Shown piece by piece: positions 1 through 8,540 of a stretch of 64,000 nt of DNA. The notes beneath the pieces were generated by a model that saw only the letters and a program-made list of their open reading frames with translations, had not been told where the DNA came from and searched no databases. The position numbers and the translations under genes were made by a program. Source of the DNA: Nocardiopsis quinghaiensis (lineage in GTDB: Bacteria; Actinomycetota; Actinomycetes; Streptosporangiales; Streptosporangiaceae); assembly GCF_008638365.1 (NCBI RefSeq), contig NZ_VWVU01000030.1, forward strand, positions 1 to 64,000, in the 5' to 3' direction. Each line of letters opens with the position of its first letter. Position 1 is the stretch's first letter.

Positions 1-1073
1 TAGGACCTCGAAGCGGGGACGGGCAGTGCTGCGTGGATGACGCCCGACAGGGCGTCGAGGTCGGCTTCGTAGAAGAACCCCACCCAAGGGTCTGCGGGCT
101 CCTGCGCCCTGGCGAAGGCGTCGTAGGCCCTGGCGAGGGATTCCCCGGACCGCTTGCCGTCACCGAGGACGGCGTAGGCCCACGCCACGTTCGCGCACAT
201 CAGGGCCACGGTCCGTTCGCACCCGGAGTCCTGGGCGGCGATCTGCCCCAGCTGGAGGAAGCGGAGGGCCTGGGGCGCGTGTCCGCGGTGTAGGTGGAGC
301 CTGCCCATCCGGTACAGCACGTTGGCGGACAGGGAGGGCTCCTCGATGTATTGGGCCTGTTCCAGGGCCCGGGAGAGATGGGATGCGGCCGTGGAGTAGC
401 GGCCGACATCGAAGCTCGCCCACCCGGCGAGGTTGTGCAGGTCAGCGATGGCGCGGCACATCTGGCGTCCGACATCCTGGGTCAGCTCGGTGGCCGTCAG
501 AAGGCGGTAGGCGTAGGCGAGCTGCGTCATGATCGCGTTCAGGCATGAGCCGCCGCCGAGTTGGTAGTCGGTGGCTCGGAGCGTCTTCGTGGCGGTCGCC
601 ACCCGTGTGACGTCGACCGACGTCACACGAGGAGGAGCCGTGCCGCTGGAGCTGGGAACGTCCGGGCCGCTCCACTGCAGAGGGTCGATGTCGGCTGCTC
701 CCATAGCGACCTGCGCGGACCGCGCGAGGAGCTTGGTCGTCTCGTCGCGCTCGCGATCGGCGGGCGTCGCGGGTGCTCGCGGAGCACCGAGTCCTTCGAG
801 GAACCGACGGAACTTCAGGACGTCGCGTAGCTCACGCTTGCCGGAGAGCAGCTGCGAAACCATGGACTGGGACAGACCGGTCAGCCTTCCGATGGCCTCC
901 TGGGACAGAGAGGTCCGTGCATGGAACAGGCGCAGAAGGGCGCTGGCGTCAAGCCGCACCAGGGCCTGCTGTGCTTCCGGGAGTTCCCACAGCCCTCTTG
1001 GTATGCAGCGGCACCTCTTCTTCGTACCAGCGCCTGAAGTGCGCATTTTCCCGCAGTTGGTGCAAATGTGCAC
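1..1073 (-). CDS. XRE-family regulator with TPR repeats (3' end outside window)
   Basis: The minus-strand frame is open from a GTG at 1073 to the window start, so the C-terminus is missing. The start is supported by AAAGGGG a few bases upstream. The N-terminus has a small Cys-rich segment (Cys-x2-Cys, then Cys-x-Cys about 16 residues later) that could be a zinc ribbon. An HTH_XRE domain follows at about residues 40-95, with a typical recognition helix (LTGLSQSMVSQLLSGKREL). After a linker come alpha-helical repeats rich in small and aromatic residues, read as TPRs. Proteins with this layout often sit beside RiPP clusters in actinomycetes as pathway regulators. It is divergent from the whiB/bldC-like operon and about 1.7 kb from the lanthipeptide genes. 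A role in controlling that cluster is inference. Confidence 0.8.
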   Translation of the reverse strand, partial: MHICTNCGKMRTSGAGTKKRCRCIPRGLWELPEAQQALVRLDASALLRLFHARTSLSQEAIGRLTGLSQSMVSQLLSGKRELRDVLKFRRFLEGLGAPRAPATPADRERDETTKLLARSAQVAMGAADIDPLQWSGPDVPSSSGTAPPRVTSVDVTRVATATKTLRATDYQLGGGSCLNAIMTQLAYAYRLLTATELTQDVGRQMCRAIADLHNLAGWASFDVGRYSTAASHLSRALEQAQYIEEPSLSANVLYRMGRLHLHRGHAPQALRFLQLGQIAAQDSGCERTVALMCANVAWAYAVLGDGKRSGESLARAYDAFARAQEPADPWVGFFYEADLDALSGVIHAALPVPASRS

Positions 1074-1274
1074 GAATTCCCCTTTCCGGGTTCTCTCTTT
1101 TCCATGGAACAGGGAAAACCCGGAGAGGGCCAGTCCATCGAAGAGAACCATCACCAGCGTAATAGCACTCATCAGCGCTGATTATGGGGCCATGGGGTGC
1201 GCGGGCCGAAACTGGGCGTGTACCAGGGCTCCGCAGCGAAGGGCGAAGCCCATAACCGGGAGGCGGTGATCATC

Positions 1275-1595
1275 GTGGGTTGGCACGTCAGCGTCGACCG
1301 CGCCCAGTACGCCGCTGCTGAACGCCTCCACCGGCGTCACCACCGGTTGTGGTGGGTGATGTGGGCCCCCGGAGCGCGACGCTTCTTCGCCTTCTACCAG
1401 GGCGACGCCGACCTCGACCCCCTCTCCGACCCCTCCCCGGACGGGTTGGAGGCCCGGATCCGCCGCGCCCAGACGGTCATCGCCCGCACCCACCCCGCCT
1501 CCTACTGGCGCTGCCCCCGCTCCGGATGCGCCTGGACCTCCATCAACCCGGACGTCCACAGCCCCTGCCCGCTTCCACCCCACGCCTACCGATGA
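1275..1595 (+). CDS. Conserved actinobacterial small protein, function unknown
   Basis: About 106 aa if started at the GTG at 1275, which has GGGAGG at 1258-1263 about 11 bases upstream; earlier in-frame GTG codons exist at 1266 and 1197. The protein is rich in Trp, Arg and His (LWWVMWAPGARRFFAFYQ), and near the C-terminus carries a Cys pair in a WRCPRSGCAW context that could bind metal. Similar short proteins are common in streptomycetes without known function. Its stop overlaps the start of the WhiB-like gene (ATGA), so the two are probably cotranscribed and translationally coupled. Confidence 0.6.
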   Translation: MGWHVSVDRAQYAAAERLHRRHHRLWWVMWAPGARRFFAFYQGDADLDPLSDPSPDGLEARIRRAQTVIARTHPASYWRCPRSGCAWTSINPDVHSPCPLPPHAYR

Positions 1596-1886
1596 CGACC
1601 TCCTCCGTATCTGAGCGCACCCCGTGCCAGGACCTGCCCGACCCGGACCGCATGTTCGGCAACGCCCTCCAGAAACGACGGGTCCGCCACATCTGCGCGC
1701 CCTGCCCGTTCCGTCCGACCTGCCTGGCCGACGTCCTCGCCTCGGGTGTGACGACCGGGCTGTGGGGCGGGGATGACCCACTCCGAACGCAGGATCCTGT
1801 TCCGCCGCCACCCCGACGTGGCGGACTGGTCCACCGCTCTGACCAGCCGCACCCCGGCCCTGGCCGGAAAGGAAGACCGAACGTGA
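1592..1886 (+). pseudogene. WhiB-family iron-sulfur regulator with a +1 frameshift
   Basis: The first 59 codons encode a clear WhiB N-terminal half: an early Cys, then Cys-x2-Cys-x5-Cys (CAPCPFRPTC) for a [4Fe-4S] cluster, then GLWGG. The family continues GGMTxxERR. Here that continuation (GMTHSERRILFRRHPDVADW) lies in the next frame, after a run of four G at 1769-1772 where three are expected. Removing one G gives a normal 97-aa protein ending at 1886. As sequenced, the first frame instead stays open through the BldC-like gene and ends at 2092. A real mutation, a homopolymer error or ribosomal slippage could explain it. The restored stop overlaps the next start by four bases. Confidence 0.75.
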
Positions 1887-2092
1887 CCCCCGACCCCATG
1901 ACCACCAGCACCCCGGCGCCGCTGACACCTGCCGAGGTGGCCGCCCTGTTCTGGGTGGACCCCAAGACCGTGACCAGCTGGGCGCGGGACGGCAAGCTCC
2001 CCAGTTTCCGCACCCCGGGCGGGCACCGCCGGTATCCGTCCAAGGAGGTCTACGCCCTCCGGACGGCCAACTTCACCGCTGCCCAGGGTTGA
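1883..2092 (+). CDS. BldC-like MerR-type DNA-binding protein
   Basis: A 69-aa protein starting at a GTG with AAGGAAG seven bases upstream. It contains the compact winged-helix HTH typical of BldC: LTPAEVAALFWVDPKTVTSW, then GKLPSFRTPGGHRRY, then a short C-terminal helix. BldC is a small developmental and antibiotic regulator in Streptomyces that binds DNA cooperatively in head-to-tail arrays. This copy lies next to a lanthipeptide cluster and a WhiB-like gene, so it is more likely an accessory paralogue than the core bldC. Its start overlaps the restored whiB stop, suggesting translational coupling. Confidence 0.85.
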   Translation: MTPDPMTTSTPAPLTPAEVAALFWVDPKTVTSWARDGKLPSFRTPGGHRRYPSKEVYALRTANFTAAQG

Positions 2093-2206
2093 GAACAGAC
2101 GCACGCTCCGCACCGAGGGGCGGACGACCCGGGCCGGGGGTCCTCCTCGGACCGGCCCCGCCGACACCAGACCACCAACCACACACGAGGCAAAGGAGCC
2201 AGTGGA

Positions 2207-2608
2207 ATGGCCTCTCAGGGGAGTCGGGGACCACGGCTTCCCCGGCGACGACCACGCCGGGGACACGAGCGCGCCTGCGACGGCACCCCGCTTCTGCGCC
2301 CCTATGCCCGCCACGGAGAACAGGCCGCCCCCACGGAGATGGCGCACCGGCGCTTCACTGCTCGGCGGGACCACTCGGGGCTGGTCGTCCTGGGACGCAT
2401 TGCCGTGGATCAGACCCGCGCCAACGCCCACGCCCACCTGGACGCGCTCACCTCCAGCCTCGACCCGTGGGCCGAACCCGTCGGCTTGGGCGAGCTCGCC
2501 CGGGAGATCCGCCGCTTGATCGATCACCGCCCCGACCTCGCACGACCCGCGGAGAACTCCGCGTGGTCTTCCCTGATCCCTATGGAGCAGGGCAAGGGCG
2601 AACAATAG
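2207..2608 (+). CDS. Hypothetical basic protein upstream of the lanthipeptide cluster
   Basis: 133 aa. The start ATG has AAAGGAG about nine bases upstream. The N-terminal third is very Arg-rich. The rest contains two helical-looking stretches (GRIAVDQTRANAHAHLDALT and LGELAREIRRLIDH). No family is recognised. It ends 136 bases before the methyltransferase and may be the last gene of the regulatory operon or the first of the biosynthetic one. Coding status rests on the ribosome binding site and an uninterrupted frame. Confidence 0.45.
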   Translation: MASQGSRGPRLPRRRPRRGHERACDGTPLLRPYARHGEQAAPTEMAHRRFTARRDHSGLVVLGRIAVDQTRANAHAHLDALTSSLDPWAEPVGLGELAREIRRLIDHRPDLARPAENSAWSSLIPMEQGKGEQ

Positions 2609-2744
2609 AAGAAATCAGAGAATTTCGGTCGATAAGGGCTCGCGGGAATGCTGCTTCAGCGCTTCGGCCGCGTGCCATTCTCGACAGTGCAAACGCCGGG
2701 CCCCAAGCGGCCTGGCCGGAACTACCAGGCCAAAAGGAATATCG

Positions 2745-3986
2745 GTGACCGACACCACCGCCGAATCGGCGCGAGCCGCAGAGCTGCGCCATAAGCTTGC
2801 CGACAAGCTCGTCTCCGCAGGCACCATTACGACCAAGCAGGTGGAGAACGCCTTCCGTACGGTCCCCCGGCACCTGTTCGCCCCGGAGGCGACGCTGGAG
2901 GCGGCCTACGCCCAGAGCATCGTGGCCACCAAGAAGGACGAACACGGAACCACGATCAGCTCCGTCTCCGCCCCCCAGATCCAGGCCATGATGCTGGAAC
3001 AGGCCCAGCTCGGCCCTGGAATGCGCACCCTCGAAATCGGTTCCGGCGGATACAACGCCGCCCTGATGGCCGAACTCGTCGACCCCGGCGGAGAGGTCAC
3101 CACCCTGGACATTGACCCCGACGTCACCGAGCGGGCGCGCACCTTTCTCAGTGAGGCCGGGTACGACCGGGTGAATGTGGTGACCGCCGACGGCGAACAG
3201 GGCGACCAGGCACACGCCCCCTTCGACCGGGTGCTGGTGACCGCCGGCTCCTGGGACATCCCCCCGGCCTGGGCGAACCAGCTCACCGAGGACGGAATCC
3301 TCACCGTCCCGCTGCGGATGCGCGGCCTGACCCGATCGGTTGCCTTCGTCCGTCAGGGCGACCGCCTGGTCAGCCAGTCAGCGAAGATCTGCGGTTTCGT
3401 CACGATGCAGGGAGCCGGGGAACACACCGAGCGGTTGCTCCTGCTGCAGGACAGGGAGATCGCCCTGCGCTTCGACGACGAATGGCCTGACGACACCCAC
3501 CTGTTGGACGGCGTGCTCACGACCGAGCGCGCACAGGCGTGGTCGGGCGTGACGATCGGACGAGGAGAAACGTTCGACACGCTCCAACTGTGGCTGGCCA
3601 CCGCACTGGAGGGGTTCTGCCTGCTGGCGGTGGATCCCGAATTCGACACAGGAGTGGTCACACCGCAGAACCGGATGGCGTGCCCAGCGGTAGTGGACAC
3701 CGGGAACCTCGCCTACCTGGCCATCCGCAACCTCGACAACGACTCAGGCGAGCCCGTGTTCGAGTTCGGCGCGCACGCCTTCGGGCCGCAGGCAAGCACT
3801 CTGGCCAAGACCATGAGCGAGGCCATCCAGGCCTGGGACCGCGACCACCGCGGCGGCCCCGGACCGACCATCACCGCCCACCCGGTCGACATCCCTGACG
3901 AGGACCTTCCCCAAGGACGCGTCATCACCAAGCGGCACTGCCGCCTCACGATCTCCTGGCCCCCATCGGCTTCACGGGCCAGGTAA
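2745..3986 (+). CDS. PIMT-like O-methyltransferase of the FxLD lanthipeptide system
   Basis: 413 aa, GTG start with AAAAGGA seven bases upstream. The first about 220 residues match protein-L-isoaspartate O-methyltransferases: PRHLFAP, the ISSVSAPQ segment, then the SAM-binding LEIGSGGYNAALMAEL and the acidic TLDIDP that follows. The last about 190 residues are an extension seen in the FxLD-system subgroup. In related class I clusters such an enzyme methylates a specific Asp side chain in the cyclised precursor; collapse to a succinimide then gives aspartimide or isoaspartate. Its position 32 bases upstream of an FxLD precursor supports that role here. The precise Asp used is inference. Confidence 0.9.
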   Translation: MTDTTAESARAAELRHKLADKLVSAGTITTKQVENAFRTVPRHLFAPEATLEAAYAQSIVATKKDEHGTTISSVSAPQIQAMMLEQAQLGPGMRTLEIGSGGYNAALMAELVDPGGEVTTLDIDPDVTERARTFLSEAGYDRVNVVTADGEQGDQAHAPFDRVLVTAGSWDIPPAWANQLTEDGILTVPLRMRGLTRSVAFVRQGDRLVSQSAKICGFVTMQGAGEHTERLLLLQDREIALRFDDEWPDDTHLLDGVLTTERAQAWSGVTIGRGETFDTLQLWLATALEGFCLLAVDPEFDTGVVTPQNRMACPAVVDTGNLAYLAIRNLDNDSGEPVFEFGAHAFGPQASTLAKTMSEAIQAWDRDHRGGPGPTITAHPVDIPDEDLPQGRVITKRHCRLTISWPPSASRAR

Positions 3987-4018
3987 CCCCCATCCCTACC
4001 GAAGAGGAGTGAACTTCC

Positions 4019-4192
4019 ATGGCAGTTCCCCAGACGGGCGCCCCGGCGTTCGCCGACGAGTTCTCGCTCGACATCCAGGTGGTCGAGGAGTCCACCCAGG
4101 TCCTTCCCGGCCTGCTGCGCAGTACCAGTGACAACTGCGGTTCCACGTGCGACGGGACCGCGTGCGTGTCCTTCGTCAGCGACCCCGCCTGA
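4019..4192 (+). CDS. lanA: FxLD-family lanthipeptide precursor peptide
   Basis: 57 aa, ATG start with GAGGAG nine bases upstream. The leader carries the FSLDIQVVE motif (FxLD box) at about residues 15-23, the docking motif recognised by the LanB N-terminal peptide-binding domain in class I systems. The core probably begins near residue 35. It has three Cys (40, 44, 49) and several Ser/Thr (35, 36, 37, 42, 43, 47, 51, 54), allowing up to three thioether rings. Asp38, Asp45 and Asp55 are candidate methyltransferase targets; Asp45 is followed by Gly, the context most prone to aspartimide formation. The leader cleavage site cannot be read with certainty. Confidence 0.93.
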   Translation: MAVPQTGAPAFADEFSLDIQVVEESTQVLPGLLRSTSDNCGSTCDGTACVSFVSDPA

Positions 4193-4197
4193 CGAAT

Positions 4198-4238
4198 CCC
4201 GGTGGGGTCGGGCAGGCGCACTGCCCGACCCCACCGGG
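4198..4238 (+). terminator. Perfect 18-bp hairpin between precursor and lanB
   Basis: An 18-bp perfect inverted repeat (4198-4215 and 4221-4238) encloses a 5-base loop. It starts six bases after the precursor stop codon and ends 31 bases before the lanB start. There is no T-run, so it is better read as a leaky terminator or 3' stabilising structure. Such hairpins in lanthipeptide operons let the precursor be made in excess over its enzymes. Confidence 0.8.
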
Positions 4239-4269
4239 GCCACCCCACCGCGAGCCAGTCAGGACCCCC

Positions 4270-7200
4270 GTGACCTCATCGAGAACAGACCACATCCTGT
4301 ACAGCCAGGCGAGCACGCCCCTGATACGCGCGACGACCTGTCCGCCCGACCTCGCCTTCCCCGACGCCCCGGACCTGACGGGAGATGCCGAGGAGGTAGC
4401 CGAACAGGGAACACGGTGGCTGGCCCACGTGTGGCGCAACGAACTCTTCCGGGACGCGGTCGAGACCGCCAGCCCCGTCCTGGCCGAACAAGTTGGTCGG
4501 ACGTTGACAGGACAGCGCCTCGAAGCGCGCCGCGTGCGCCGCCTGGTCCACTCGCTGGGCGCCTACCTGCTGCGCTGGAAGGGCAGGGCCACGCCGTTCG
4601 GCCTGTTCGCCGGTATCGCCGAGGTCCGAGTCGGAACCCGAACGCGAGTGGACTGGACGACAGACCACCTGGTGGCCACCCACCCCGACGCCGACTGGCT
4701 CGGTGATGTCATCGACCGCTTGGAACAACATCCGGCGCTCATGGACCTGGTGACGGTGGTCGCCAACAACACCACGGCCGTCCGAGGCGACCGGCTCGTG
4801 ATCCCCGGGCTCACGTCCGGCGAGCGCCCTTCTGAGCTGGCACCCCTGGAGGTGTCGATCCGCCACACCCGCCCCGTACGCACCGCCATGGTCGAGTCCC
4901 GAGAACCGTTGCCCTTCGGCGACCTGGTCAAGGTCCTGACCGCTGACCACCCGCAGGCCTCCGCCGAGCAGATCCGCTCCCTTCTGGCCGACCTCGTGGC
5001 GCAGGGCTTCCTTCTCACCGGCCTGCGCGCGCCCATGAACGAACCCGATGCCCTCGGCCACCTATGCGCCCAACTGGAGCGGATCAGCGCCGACCGGCTT
5101 CCAGAGGTCGGCCGACTCGTCACCGAACTACGCCAGGTCCACCAGGACCTTCCACGCGGCCGGGGAGCCGCCGAGACGATCAGGCCACTCGTCGGCCGTA
5201 TGCGCGCGATCAGCGCTACGACCCGTCAACCGCTGGCCGTCGACACCGTCCTGGGCGCGGACATCACCCTCCCCGAGGAAGTGCTCAAGGAAGCCGAAGC
5301 GGCCGTGTCCACCATGGTCCGCCTGACCCCGTACCCGTACGGATACCCCCGGTGGAAGGACTTCCACTCGCGCTTCCGCGAACGCTACGGTCCCGGGGCC
5401 GTCGTTTCCGTGACCGCTGTCCTCGCCGACACCGGCCTGGGCCTGCCCGCCGACTACCTCGGATCCCCGCACACCAGCACCCGCCCCGCACCCACCGACC
5501 GCGACCAGGTCCTGCTCGCCCTCGCACAGGAAGCGGCGCTGACCGGCCGGACCGAAGTGGCCCTGACCGATCAGCTCATCGACCAGATCCGTGTGGGCGA
5601 CCCGGCCGACGTGGTGCCCCCGCCCCGGGTCGAGATGGCCTTCCAACTGCACGCCCCTTCACCGCAGGCGATGGATCGCGGAGACTTCCGGCTCATGGTC
5701 ACCTCGGCACCACGGCCGGGGAGCAGCATGGCCGGACGGGCAGCCGGACTCCTCCCCGCCCCGGCGCGCGACCACATCGCCGACAGCTACACCGCGCACC
5801 CGGCGCCCGTGGTCACAGCACAACTGTCCTTCCCTCCCCGCCGCCGACGCACCGAGAACGTCGTCCGCACTCCCCGACTCCTGCCCACCACCATCCCCCT
5901 GGCCGAACACCACAGGCCGGGAGAAGACGTGATCGGACTGAGCGACCTCGCTGTCACGGCCGACGCCCGCCAGCTCCACCTCGTCCAGCTCTCCACCGGC
6001 CGCCGCGTCGAGCCGCGCGTGCCCCACGCCCTCGAAGCAGCGGCGCTCACACCCCCGCTGGCACGCTTCCTCACCGAAGTGCCCACCGGCCGCTGCGCCG
6101 TCTACCAGGCCTTCGACTGGGGCGCTGCGGCCTGCCTGCCCTTCCTGCCCCGCCTCCGCCACGGCCGCACCATCCTCACCGCCGCCCGCTGGAAGCTGTC
6201 CGCCTCCGACCTCCCCACCACTGCCGCGCCGCCCTCCCGGTGGGAAGACGCCCTGGAGGACTGGCGGGCACGCCTGCACGCCCCGGCCTCCGTCATCATG
6301 TGCAACGCCGACCTTCGCCTCCCACTGAACCTGGACCGTGCATTGGACCGGGCGTTGCTCCGCACACGACTGGACCGCTCCGGCAGCGTCAAGCTACGCG
6401 AAGCACCCGCTCCGCGAGCCCTCGGATGGATGGGACGAGCCCACGAAGTTCTCGTCGCCTTCCACCGGCCAACGCCTGCCCCGACCCGGACGCCCCTGCC
6501 GTCGACCACCGTCACCACCCGCACCGACGCCGGACAACTGCCAGGGTGCTCCTCCCTGGTCCGCGCCCAGATCCACGGCCACCCCGCCCGCCAGGACGAG
6601 ATCCTCCTGCACCATCTTCCGCGCCTGGTCGACGGATGGGACGGGTTGCGCTTGTGGTGGTTCACGCGCCACCGGGACACCGCGCACCCCGACCGGGACC
6701 AGCACCTCGACCTGTACCTCCGCCTGCGCTCAGCACAGGACTACGGCAGGGCGATCACACGGGTCGGGGAGTGGGTTGCCGATCTGCGCAGCCACGGACT
6801 CGCCTCCCACCTTCAGCTCGCCACCTACCACCCCCAGACCGGCCGCTACGGCCACCAGGACGCGATGGACGCGGCCGAACAGGTCTTCGCCGCCGACTCC
6901 GCCGCCGCACTCGCGCAGACCGAACTCGCCACAGCCGCCGGCACGCCCGGCGAAGCGATCACCGCCGCAGGCCTCACCGACCTCTCCACCTCCTACGTCA
7001 CCAGCCCCCACACAGCCGCGGAATGGCTGACCACCAACCTCCCTCGCCACCACCTGGGGCTGGACCGCGGAGTCCGCGACCAAGCCCTTCGCCTGGCCGT
7101 GCTTGACGGCGAAAGCGAGGCGCTCAACGCGCTTCCCGGCGGACCGAACGTGCTCCAGGCATGGGGACACCGACGCGTCGCGCTGGAGGCCTACCGTGCC

Positions 7201-7365
7201 CGCCTGTCCTCCCAACGCGACCCGGACCCGGTTCTGCGCTCCCTGCTGCACCTGCACCACGTCCGCGCCCTCGGCGTCGATCCAGACCGCGAACGCATCA
7301 CCCACCACCTGGCCCGAGCCACCGCACTGCGCCACCTCGCACTCACCAAGGGGGCGAGGCGATGA
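4270..7365 (+). CDS. lanB: Class I lanthipeptide dehydratase LanB (full length)
   Basis: About 1031 aa from a GTG at 4270 with AGGA just upstream; an earlier in-frame start at 4147 would overlap the precursor and is rejected. Class I LanB enzymes transfer glutamate from Glu-tRNA to Ser/Thr of the precursor, then eliminate it to give dehydroalanine or dehydrobutyrine. The N-terminal part has the family segment RATPFGLFAGIAEV. The C-terminal about 270 residues (RAQIHGHPARQDEILLHHL, LRLWWFTRH, LDLYLRLRS) form the SpaB_C elimination domain. The length agrees with a fused glutamylation plus elimination enzyme. The stop overlaps the lanC start. Confidence 0.92.
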   Translation: MTSSRTDHILYSQASTPLIRATTCPPDLAFPDAPDLTGDAEEVAEQGTRWLAHVWRNELFRDAVETASPVLAEQVGRTLTGQRLEARRVRRLVHSLGAYLLRWKGRATPFGLFAGIAEVRVGTRTRVDWTTDHLVATHPDADWLGDVIDRLEQHPALMDLVTVVANNTTAVRGDRLVIPGLTSGERPSELAPLEVSIRHTRPVRTAMVESREPLPFGDLVKVLTADHPQASAEQIRSLLADLVAQGFLLTGLRAPMNEPDALGHLCAQLERISADRLPEVGRLVTELRQVHQDLPRGRGAAETIRPLVGRMRAISATTRQPLAVDTVLGADITLPEEVLKEAEAAVSTMVRLTPYPYGYPRWKDFHSRFRERYGPGAVVSVTAVLADTGLGLPADYLGSPHTSTRPAPTDRDQVLLALAQEAALTGRTEVALTDQLIDQIRVGDPADVVPPPRVEMAFQLHAPSPQAMDRGDFRLMVTSAPRPGSSMAGRAAGLLPAPARDHIADSYTAHPAPVVTAQLSFPPRRRRTENVVRTPRLLPTTIPLAEHHRPGEDVIGLSDLAVTADARQLHLVQLSTGRRVEPRVPHALEAAALTPPLARFLTEVPTGRCAVYQAFDWGAAACLPFLPRLRHGRTILTAARWKLSASDLPTTAAPPSRWEDALEDWRARLHAPASVIMCNADLRLPLNLDRALDRALLRTRLDRSGSVKLREAPAPRALGWMGRAHEVLVAFHRPTPAPTRTPLPSTTVTTRTDAGQLPGCSSLVRAQIHGHPARQDEILLHHLPRLVDGWDGLRLWWFTRHRDTAHPDRDQHLDLYLRLRSAQDYGRAITRVGEWVADLRSHGLASHLQLATYHPQTGRYGHQDAMDAAEQVFAADSAAALAQTELATAAGTPGEAITAAGLTDLSTSYVTSPHTAAEWLTTNLPRHHLGLDRGVRDQALRLAVLDGESEALNALPGGPNVLQAWGHRRVALEAYRARLSSQRDPDPVLRSLLHLHHVRALGVDPDRERITHHLARATALRHLALTKGARR

Positions 7366-8507
7366 ACACCGGCACCGCGACCACCGACGGTCAGACCCAA
7401 TCGCTGGCCAAGGGTGCCATCGGCACCGCGCTGCTGCACATCGAACGCGCCCACACCGGCACAGGCGACTGGCCGACCGCACACGCCAGGGTTCGGGACG
7501 CGGCCTCCGCTCCGATCATCGCGACCAGTGACGCGTGCCTGTACTTCGGAGCCCCCGCGCTGGCGTTCCTCCTCCACGCCGCCGAAGCCGACGGCGTGCC
7601 CCGCTACGCCACCGCCCGCACCCGTATCGACACCGCCGTGACGGCGCTGGCCCACCGCCGTCTCGACCGCGCCCACGCCCGGATCGACCGGGCCGAGCCC
7701 GCGGCCTTCGCCGAGTACGACCTCCTCCACGGGCTGACCGGAATCGGGGCACACCTGCTCCACCACGACCCCGACGATGACGCACTCGGCCGGGTACTCG
7801 CCTACCTCGTCCGCCTCACCGAACCGCTGCACGTGGACGGACACAAGCTCCCCGGCTGGTGGGTCCACCACGATCCCCAACGGGGCGCTTCCGGCCCATT
7901 CCGTGGCGGACACGCCAACCTCGGTCTCGCACACGGCATCACCGGACCACTCGCCCTGCTCGCCCAAGCGCTGCGCCGACAGATCGAGGTCGACGGTCAG
8001 CACGAGGCCATCGACACCATCTGCACGTGGCTCGACCGCTGGCGACACCCGGGAGAGGCCGGAGCGTGGTGGCCGCAGTGGATCAGGTTCGACGGGCGAA
8101 CCGATCAGACAGGGCCGCTGAGACCGAGCTGGTGCTACGGAACCCCCGGGCTGGCACGCGCACAGCAACTCGCCGCCATCGCCACCGGCAACACCGCACG
8201 CCAACGGATGGCCGAGACCGCCCTCGCGGACTGCCTCGCCGACCCGAACCAGCTCGCCCGCGTCCACGAGCCCGGCCTCTGCCACGGATGGGCGGGCCTG
8301 TACCAGACCGCGACCCGAGCCGCCTCCGACGCACTCACCCCCGCCATCAGCACCCACCTGCCCTTCCTCCTCGACCAGCTCACCCAGGAAAAAGACGACA
8401 CCGAAGGGTTCCTCGACGGCCACGCCGGAACCGCCCTGACCTTGGACACCGCCGAACGGGGCGCACCGCCGGTCACCGAATGGGACGCCTGCCTCCTGAT
8501 CAACTAA
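7362..8507 (+). CDS. lanC: Lanthipeptide cyclase LanC
   Basis: 381 aa, starting in an ATGA overlap with lanB. LanC adds Cys thiols to dehydrated residues, forming lanthionine rings at a zinc centre. The zinc ligands are visible as Cys258 (SWCYG) and Cys307-His308 (LCHGWAG). Repeated Gly-rich helix starts (LLHGLTGIGAHLL, LGLAHGITGPLALL, LDGHAGTALTL) fit the alpha/alpha toroid. Coupling with lanB suggests the two act as a complex. Cyclase assignment is firm; the stereochemistry and ring pattern of the product cannot be read. Confidence 0.93.
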   Translation: MNTGTATTDGQTQSLAKGAIGTALLHIERAHTGTGDWPTAHARVRDAASAPIIATSDACLYFGAPALAFLLHAAEADGVPRYATARTRIDTAVTALAHRRLDRAHARIDRAEPAAFAEYDLLHGLTGIGAHLLHHDPDDDALGRVLAYLVRLTEPLHVDGHKLPGWWVHHDPQRGASGPFRGGHANLGLAHGITGPLALLAQALRRQIEVDGQHEAIDTICTWLDRWRHPGEAGAWWPQWIRFDGRTDQTGPLRPSWCYGTPGLARAQQLAAIATGNTARQRMAETALADCLADPNQLARVHEPGLCHGWAGLYQTATRAASDALTPAISTHLPFLLDQLTQEKDDTEGFLDGHAGTALTLDTAERGAPPVTEWDACLLIN

Positions 8508-8540
8508 CACCAGCCACGACCGAGGAAGGAACCGCGCACG

